A stretch of 64,000 nt of DNA from the NCBI RefSeq assembly GCF_030272615.1, contig NC_081405.1:22769772-22833771 (forward strand), written 5' to 3'. Position numbers and translations under genes: made by a program. The stretch is from Cryptomeria japonica. Lineage: Eukaryota > Streptophyta > Pinopsida > Cupressales > Cupressaceae. Shown here one piece after another: positions 56,643-64,000 of the stretch. The first letter of the stretch is position 1, and each line of letters starts with the position of its first letter. The notes beneath the pieces were generated by a model. That model was not told the origin of the DNA. It saw nothing but the letters and a program-made list of their open reading frames with translations, and searched no databases.

Positions 56643-58466
56643 GTCTAGAGTTCAGGGCAGATAAAGTGAGTGAGATAGATAGAGCGAGAGAATGTTGATA
56701 GGAGCTTGTTGATTACTGAAATTTGACTGTCTAAAAATTTGTAAGGTCTTCTAAAACCTAGAATTTGCATTATAACTCCTAGAGATCTATAACCACTCTC
56801 AAACATCCTGCCAATATATACATGAAATATATAAACTAAAATGTTATATTTCATGTATGTATTTTGATGAAGAGAATGAGACTGGCATGAAGACAAAGAT
56901 GGGGAGTTAGATGTTATATTTCATGTATACTCTGGGGACATGTCATGAACCAAAAAAGCATTTGAATTTTCAGATTTTCAAAAAAATATTATGAGTCTAG
57001 CCAAATCAAGGAGACAAGACTCGCTCGGACTCAGCAAGTCTGGCGAGTCTGCGAAACTAGGACTCGTCAAGGGTGACTCGACTCAGGACTCACAGTTTCC
57101 AGGCAAGTTCGGACAAGTCTCGAAAAAGACTGCAAGACTGGTTTCTAAAAAAAGACAGAGTAACCATTTTTAAAAAGCCTATATTTATAATAGATCCATG
57201 ATATTTTCCACACCTGATCAAAATATAAATAAAGTCAAAAGACATTCCTTGAAAACAGTCAATTACATATGCAGTGCTTCTATAAAGAATTTAAATTAAC
57301 ATATCAATAGAATCTATGGAGATGGAGTAAACCAAAGGTCATCAATGTCTTGCTAATCAGTTGCCAATAACTCATTAATTCTGAGTGTGGCGAGTGCTTC
57401 AATCCTTGTAGTAGACAGAAAGTGACATTGCAGCTAGGTGTGGCAATGGAGGAGAGCACAGTTGTTAAAGAAAAATTAAATAATTTTTCCTACCAATACA
57501 ATGTTTAGGGCTGTTCACCCAGAAAATAGGAATCATTTTTATGCCCTCCAAGTTGCTTTGAACACCTCTTTGGCGCTATTGAAAATCAACCAAAGTTATT
57601 GTTAGGTTTTAACACCTATCAATTAGTGACCATGTTGCAGCAATTTAAATTCCTTGTGTTTAGTATGGTATTTTCTCTATACTTCAATGCTTTAGAGTGA
57701 AAGCCAATAGATAGGTAAACCAAACAAGTGTAATCTGTTAAGAGTTTTGAATGCAAAGTTTTGAAGATTTAAAAAGGATTCCATTCCTTAAAGGTTAATT
57801 TTTTTGCTTGCTAGACACATGGCATATGACCTGGCTCCATCCGTTAGGTGAGTAGTATGGACAATTTTGCCCCTATTTACCATTAAACCTTTGCCCAGGA
57901 AGTGCAACACATCAGTAATGAGTGTCCTTTGATGAATCCAATATAACCGTGGACATCAAAGTACATCACTCCACCAAAAAGGAGAAGAATTGACCAAGTC
58001 GTATGCCACTTAAAGGATGACATGACAATGAAAACTGCCAACCTTAAGGTACTAAGCCTTCTGGATAATGACGATGAATAGGAAACTGAACAGAAGATTG
58101 TAAGTTCAAATCTATGCTTTGTCTGGGAAAAGCCCATATGAAAACTGTTGACATCATAACATGTATGAAGCCCACTTTCTTGTTATAAGTGCAGCATATT
58201 GATTGTCCTTGGAAGTGCTTGGAAAGTGGTGAGTAAAATTAGTACAGATTTTCCTTTGAAGGTGTTGGACCTATCGTCATTGATGTCAAAGGTGTGTGGA
58301 TTATTGTCATTTATGTCAGATCTGATAAACATACTTTGTGAAAAGTTTATATCTGATTTGGAGCAGACATTATAGCATCATTTGAGAAGACATAAGTGTA
58401 GAACTAGAGCAGACATAATGCAAAAAACAGATCATTAATAATCTGACCCATCAGATGGTACTCTTC
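56643..58466. other. intergenic; contains a GACTCG word patch at 56990-57165
   Basis: Mostly non-coding. At 56990-57165 a GC-rich patch of GACTCGCTCGGACTC, CTGGCGAGTCTG and AGGACTCGTC words resembles the array at 24.1 kb, but neither element end can be placed. The left flank repeats GTTATATTTCATGTAT (about 56841 and 56914). Confidence 0.5.
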
Positions 58467-59263
58467 CTGAATTATTGGTCAGCCCCCTAGAGAAGCCGAG
58501 TTTGAGGTCTGGATCCGGTCCTTCATGGGTGTGGCCAAGGTGCACCATTTGACCAGTGGGTTCATCCCAGATGAACCGAGGACAACCCAGGACAAATTTC
58601 ACAATTTTTTCTTCATTGTCATATATTCGGTAGCCGCTCCTCTCCCCAAAGTTTGCAAATTTTGTCTATGCAGTTCATGAAGTGGAGAAGCAGTAGACTC
58701 CACCATTATTCCCTGTATTCATTTGCTTCAGCCCTGAGATCGGACAAAGGAAAGGATATTGAAATTGGGGAGTTTGTAGAAGTTATGTGATCCAGCTTCA
58801 CAAGATAGATTTATCAACGAATTCTCATAGGTAGCGAAGAGGGGGTTTAAGGAGGGTTTCAATCCTGCAAGCGTGGAAGAAATAATGAAGAAAATGGAGG
58901 CAAAGGTAGAAGCCTCATTTGCCACCATGAGTGTTTGCTCAGGATGAGCAACTCACCACTGTCAATGCGCTCCTCACAATGTCATTGACTCCAGCATGGC
59001 CCAAATTGGACAAGATCACAAAACATGGAAGCATAGAGCTGAAAACACTTTTTGCCCTCGAGATGGCCACTCTCTGAGTTTCAAAGAGATTTAGCTGAAA
59101 ACACTTTCATATTTTACATCTATATATAGCAAATAATAAATAAATTATTTATATTAATATATTAAAATTATATATGTATGTATGTATGCATGTTTTTGTA
59201 TGGACAAACCCAAACTCAAAAATATTTGCCCAAACCCGAGCCCAAACCGAAACTGGCAAACTA
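58467..59263. mobile_element. probable hAT element, worn ends
   Basis: The right end AACTGGCAAACTAG (reverse complement CTAGTTTGCCAGTTTCGG) follows CCCAAACCCGAGCCC words. As in the elements at 30.6 and 49.7 kb, it has a (TATG)n tract and a GTATGGACAAACCC segment before it. The proposed left end CTGAATTATTGG is weakly similar. Flanks TACTCTTC and CATTCTTC match at six of eight positions. Confidence 0.45.
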
Positions 59264-59732
59264 GCATTCTTCCTTTGCACATGGTTGCTGACCAGGAGAT
59301 ATTGCAGCAAAGTCTTTATTTCTTATGGAAGAAACTAAAATAATATTAATTAGGCCACTTCTCTAAATGGCCAACCCTCCTAGACTTGTCAAATTCTTAT
59401 AAAAGAATTAAAATAAATTAAATTATGTTTGGCCGACCCATACAATCAATCTTGGCCAACCTTAATTGTTTTGGCGCCACCTTAAAATAGGAATCAATTA
59501 TGGGCCGACCCAGAAATCTCTATCATGCTGGCCGACCCATGGTCAGCACCCACTATGCAAGGAAGATTCAAATTAAATAAACATTATTATTTGCTGTTTG
59601 GGCTAACCTCTCTAGAGGGGTCCATCTCTTGGATGAAAGGGCATTTTGCAAGATATGTATTGAAGATATTTTGAGGGTGAAATGACGAGCATTCATTAAA
59701 TATCTTTCACATAGAAGAGCAGTAATAAAAGA

Positions 59733-60801
59733 CTATGTTACCCCGAGTTTCCGAGACGGAGACGGCAGGGGACGGCGGGACGAGTTTCCGGGACGGCAAT
59801 TTTTTTTGCCAATTTTGGGGATGGCGGGGGGACAACAAAGGGGATGGCTATATAAAATATAGGGAAAATTTAAAATATATAGTGAAATTTTAAATGTTCA
59901 TATGAAAAATAGATAAAGCATGTATATATACATTATATTCATATGAAAACATGGATAAAGCAAGTATATGTACATTATAGAACCTTAACATACCACATTT
60001 GTGTTCAGACTTCATTGTCAATACTCAATATGCATTCATAATTGAAAATACATTGTCAATATGCCAACACTTGTTTGCATGTAGTTAACTCATTGTTTAT
60101 TTCTGGTTGAAGGATATTTTGATAGTCTTCCATTTCTATTATGACCTACAACCGCTTCTTTATGCACTACAAAGTTTTGGATGTTTGTGAAATTCTATAC
60201 CAAGCTGTTATTCATATTCTCTATCGCTATCAGGGAACCCGGCCATCTATATTCTATACGTAACATGCCTATGAACTAGCTCGCACCATTGCCCAGGGAG
60301 TGCATCAACCTTCAGTGCTTTTGGCTATGATTCAGACCTGTTTACCTTTCATAATTGTGAAAAGTCCAATATTGCAGAGCTACAACCACTTTTTTACGCA
60401 CTACCACGTTCTAAGTGTTTGTGAAATTTATTACCAGGCTGCTGCTCATTATTTCTATGTGCTTTTGAAAGTGATTCAGACATGTTTACCCATCATATTA
60501 ATGAAAATCCAATTTTATAGACCTATAATAAAATAATAAAATGTTTCTTTGAGCATTTGAGTCTTTTTTTGTTTTTTAAATGTACTGGGAAAAGAGGCAC
60601 GGCTGGCCGTCCCTGGGACGGTTAGGGGACGGGGGGACGTCCCTTTTGAGAGTCAATGCCGTCCCCAAGTTTCTGGGACGTTTCCCACAAATTTTGCAAT
60701 TTTGGGGACAGCGGGGGGACGTCCCCTAGCTGTCCCCAAGTCCCCGAAACGTCCCCGGTACGGGGGATTTTAACCCGGGGGCGCGTCCCCGGGTTACGTA
60801 G
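59733..60801. mobile_element. non-autonomous hAT element with GGGACGG words, TSD ATAAAAGA
   Basis: Ends are CTATGTTACCCCGAG and, reverse complemented, CTACGTAACCCGGGG. A perfect 8-bp duplication ATAAAAGA lies at 59725-59732 and 60802-60809. About 100 bp at the left and 200 bp at the right are built of GGGGACGG/CCGTCCCC words. Each side includes a T-run spacer (AATTTTTTTTGCCAATTTTG at left, AATTTTGCAATTTTGG at right). The middle is AT-rich with no transposase. 1069 bp. Confidence 0.92.
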
Positions 60802-60809
60802 ATAAAAGA

Positions 60810-61005
60810 TTTATAGCAAATTTATGAAAAACATTATTGCAGATTTATGAAAGATAATATAGCAGATATATGAAGGACATTACTGCAGATTTATGAGACA
60901 TGTTATAGCAGATTTATGAAAGACATTATTGCACAATTATGAGAGATATTTAGCAGATTTATGAAAGATATTATTGCAGATTCATGAGAAATATTATTGC
61001 AGATC
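60810..61005. repeat. ~23-bp tandem repeat, about eight to nine units
   Basis: The unit is GCAGATTTATGAAAGACATTATT with variants. It sits in the copia-type LTR at the position where the minus-strand copy (24640-24870) has a different ~43-bp repeat containing CTGCTC/CTGCAATAATT. Confidence 0.8.
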
Positions 61006-61572
61006 TACAAGCAGAAATTGGTGAAGGTCATAAGCAGATTTGGAGAAGAATTTTGGGGCAGATCTAAGAGATATATTAAGCATATGTTAAGGCGTATTTT
61101 GGTGAAGTATTGATGAGCCAATTTGTAAAGGAGAATTAGATCTGATTCGAGAAAAAGGACAAGTAATCATTACATTATTCTTTTGGAGGTTGGTGCCTCG
61201 TATTCAAGGAGATTGGTGCTCAGTTGTGGGGCTTGGTGCCTACAAATTATGGGGGTTGGGGTGCCTACAAATCATCAAAGGGGGATTGGTGTCTCCTGTG
61301 GGTTGGTGCCTATGAAAATTGTATGAAGAGTTTTATACAAGCGATTATTTTCCATGGTTTTCTCCCTCGAGGATTTCCACGTAGCTCATGTGTTCCTTAT
61401 TGCTAGATCTTGCATGTGTGTTATTTGTGGATGATTAAGTTTTAAAGTATTACAGTTGTAGTTAATTAAGTTTTAAAAAGGTAAAAGTTTGTTGTTATAC
61501 TGATTCACACCCCCCAGCCCCACTCTCTCAGTATAACTGAGTGCTCTTTAGAAGGTTGCTGGGAGCTGATAG

Positions 61573-63029
61573 TGTCATACCCCCACCATAAGGAATCTAT
61601 CGAGGCACTAGAAAATCGTCTTACTCCTAAGACTTCACAATTTTCTATTTAAAACCAACACAATCAAGCAATAACAACACAGCAATCCTGCACAGTGATG
61701 ATTACCAAAGGACAGCAATTAAAATGCAGCAGTATATTATAAGCTGTGATTCTATTAGAAGGAGTGATGATTGGTATAAGGCAAAGAAACAACATTCAAA
61801 TTATGCTAAACAACAATTAAAGCACCTTAAGCAGCAATTTTATTAACATCATATAATTCAGATCGGTTAAGTAACTATTAACTATAACAATCCCATATGT
61901 GGATAATAGTGATTTAATTTAGTTGAGATAAGGAACCTTGAAGGGTCACCACTCTTGCAGAGAAGGTGACCACCACATAGATACAACCCTCCAATGATAC
62001 TTAAGAAGGAACCACGATGAAAGGGAGAACATCAACCAATCAAGGAAATCAATACAATTAACATCAATCCTCACAAGAAACCAAAGAATCATCAGTAATC
62101 AAATACAGATCAAACCATTGAGCAATAGTACTCATCCAAGAGAGGAGCAATTAGCATCCAAAGAGGGAAACAGCATCCAGTCAGATCGGTCTAAATTGCA
62201 ACAGCAGACTGAAAGTATATAACCTATAATAATCTTATATTCTGCAATTATAGTAGTATGAAATAGTGGAATCAATAATTGTTCTTATAATATAAAATGC
62301 ATATTCTAAATCATTAATCTAGCTATAACCCAGGAAGAAATCACGTGGAAAAGAGGAGGTACAAGAAAGGGGAGCAGATATGAGATCACCATCTAAGTAG
62401 ACTACCCCATGATGGATGTCCAATGTGCCTGCCACTTGGGGCCAAGAGGGTGAATATCCGCTCTTGGGCTTAGATAGGAGGATTTCCAAGCACCCTATTG
62501 CGATTTCCTTTCCAACCTCTACAATGGTTGATTGTTGGCGAAATCACATTCATAAGAGGATGAATAAGGAGACATGAATAGGGAGGGCAGATAAAAGCAC
62601 ATTACTAGGTAGACCACCACATGCTAGATGTCCAATGTGCCTGACACTTGGGACCAAGAGAGTGAGTGTCCCCTCTTGGACTTAGTGTGAGGATTGCTTC
62701 CGGCCAACCTATCATGCTCCCTCTTTCAAACCTATTGTGATTGAATACTAAAAATGAATATAGGTGTAACATGGCTTATCTAATGAATTATGATGATTAT
62801 ACATACTGGTACTCATATGTGTGATTACTGACCCTAATAGAAATAATTGGATTTATGAGTTGCATATACATATTGTCTGATATGATTGCTGGACCTAAAT
62901 TAGGAGTTATCTTGTTAAAAGTCATTCTAATTGGTAAAGTTATATCTCTAACTATCTTACAATTTTTATTTTAATGGAATTTGTGATTCTAGGGCAAATT
63001 TAGGGAAATCCAAAAAAGGGGACATTACA
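61573..63029. mobile_element. solo LTR of the TGTAATGTCC family, TSD GATAG
   Basis: Reads TGTCATACCCCCACC to AAAAAAGGGGACATTACA (1457 bp), flanked by GATAG at 61568-61572 and 63030-63034. On the minus strand it begins TGTAATGTCCCCTTTTTTGG and ends GGTGGGGGTATGACA, the same ends as the solo LTR at 54941, so it is likely inserted in minus orientation. Confidence 0.88.
62371..62740. repeat. direct duplication inside the solo LTR (~214-bp offset)
   Basis: Segments at about 62371-62520 and 62584-62740 share GATGTCCAATGTGCCTG.CACTTGGG and CCAAGAG.GTGA, then CTCTTGG.CTTAG, at about 75-80% identity. Confidence 0.8.
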
Positions 63030-63034
63030 GATAG

Positions 63035-64000
63035 GGCACTATGAACAATGAACATTGAATACCATAAATAACAGCACTAAAATTGCCAGCAAACTATATG
63101 GTGGGATCATTTCTTCTATTTGAGAAGATGAATAAAAATACAAGGTGCTAGTATGTCTTCTGTTCGAAAAAAGAATAGAAAACGTTGTATGAAAGGCATA
63201 ATAAACTACCAGTACATATCAGATTTTACAAAAAGTATTAGCATTTCAAAGACAAAGGTACAGTGGAAAACCAGCATATCTTCTAGGAACAGCTATGAGC
63301 TGGCTTCATTAGAGTATAGTGGTCAGATACAACTGGTCATTTGTATCTCTATCTTTAGGGTTTTGATGGTTCTGAGGCCCATTAGTTAGCTTCACTTCCA
63401 GTCAGTGTAGGGGCAAGTGTGACATTCCTTGCATCTAAAGGGAGCTTCAGCATAAGAGAATCCTATTGGATTGTCTGGCCTTCTTGCAGCCATTTGCTGC
63501 TTGTTCTTTTGAATCACCTCAACAAGCTGCTCTCTAGCTTTTCCAGTGATTTAACAATTGCTCAATTGCCTCAGTCCTACTGTATAGGTTGAGAAGATTT
63601 CACCTATGAAGACAGAAGCACCATTTGACCGTTTCCCATGTCAAAAGGTTGTATTTTTTCCCCTGTTCATTTCTGTTACCTATCATCTACTAAGGCATCT
63701 TAATTTCAATCCAGTGGCATCTCATGATATAGAATAGTTTGTTTAGCATGAAACTGGAAGCATCGCACAAAATCAAACCGAAAGTAATGTTTCAATAATA
63801 AGATTCCATTCCAAACACCCTCTTCACCAATTTCCTCCCAAACAATATAAATTTTGCAAATATATAGAAAGTCTTTGGAATGTTCAACTTTAGGAGATAA
63901 CTATCCAAGAAAAGGGTGTCCTATGAAGAAAAAAGGGAAAGAAGGAATAGTTGTTACACAAATGACCATATTAGGTCAATGGGACGCAATTAGTAAAACC
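63035..64000. other. intergenic, nothing recognised
   Basis: Non-coding to the window edge. The 78-codon frame at 63153 has no family resemblance. Confidence 0.4.

Larger units (their letters stand above)
59264..61572 (+). repeat. copia-type LTR sequence, interrupted by a hAT element
   Basis: Plus-strand counterpart of the minus-strand LTR at 24.25-25.19 kb. Both share GGTTGGTGCC segments, a GTTTTCTCCC..GG.TTTCCACGT stretch, a GTTGTTATACTGATTCAC-like segment and the CTCAGTATAAC end. It probably begins near TGTTGGACCTATCG at about 58269, which would put both hAT elements inside it. No primer-binding site or coding follows. Confidence 0.5.

Overview
The window reads as nuclear DNA of a land plant with a large, gene-poor genome. 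The evidence is the AT-rich intergenic space, many long LTRs, retroelement primer-binding sites of the plant initiator-Met-tRNA type (TGGTATCAGAGC), a plant pentatricopeptide-repeat (PPR) relic, hAT transposons with 8-bp target duplications and a Tourist-like MITE. A gymnosperm would fit the old nested LTR elements, but the sequence alone does not prove it. I found no convincingly intact cellular gene. Nearly everything recognisable is mobile DNA or decayed coding sequence. All repeat calls come from reading by eye: boundaries rest on terminal motifs plus target-site duplications (TSDs), and no alignment or database search was run.

Layout. 0-6.8 kb: AT-rich and short-period repeats without genes. 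6.8-9.0 kb: a broken minus-strand PPR gene, split by a 431-bp MITE. 9.97-15.04 kb: a tandem LTR-internal-LTR-internal-LTR array of a non-coding element, with another LTR nested in its first LTR. 15.4-16.8 kb: an unidentified damaged single-exon gene with a Gly/Arg-rich tail, between ~55-bp direct repeats. 20-30.3 kb: a Ty1/copia element cut apart by later insertions: a Ty3/gypsy fragment (itself carrying a complete 334-bp TRIM element), a minus-strand copia LTR, two solo LTRs and a 757-bp hAT element. 30.6-34.9 kb: a non-autonomous hAT element, then a decayed hAT transposase gene.

35.4-39.8 kb: two solo LTRs in opposite orientation flank a small hAT-like element. 39.8-42.6 kb: an AT-rich element with long terminal inverted repeats. 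45.0-49.0 kb: a 3.9-kb block bounded by 132-bp inverted copies of an LTR edge. It encloses a minus-strand coiled-coil reading frame of ~726 codons broken by one in-frame TGA, and an array of a CTCAAAGACTT motif. 49.7-50.3 kb: a 627-bp hAT element with a 60-bp-arm palindrome. 52.9-56.6 kb: a LARD-like LTR element whose 3' LTR holds a solo LTR. 58.3-61.6 kb: copia-like LTR sequence interrupted by two hAT elements. 61.6-63.0 kb: another solo LTR.

Two themes recur. First, a family of LTRs beginning TGTAATGTCC(CC) and ending (G)GGGACATTACA or ATGACA is present at least six times as solo LTRs with 5-bp TSDs. Second, several short hAT elements share termini close to CTAAGTTACYGG and carry GC-rich subterminal arrays, each built from a different word. 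A transposase relic with the same kind of terminus lies in the window. The most distinctive single object is the TRIM at 20940-21273: each 135-bp LTR contains a nearly complete tRNA-like cloverleaf with RNA polymerase III A and B boxes.
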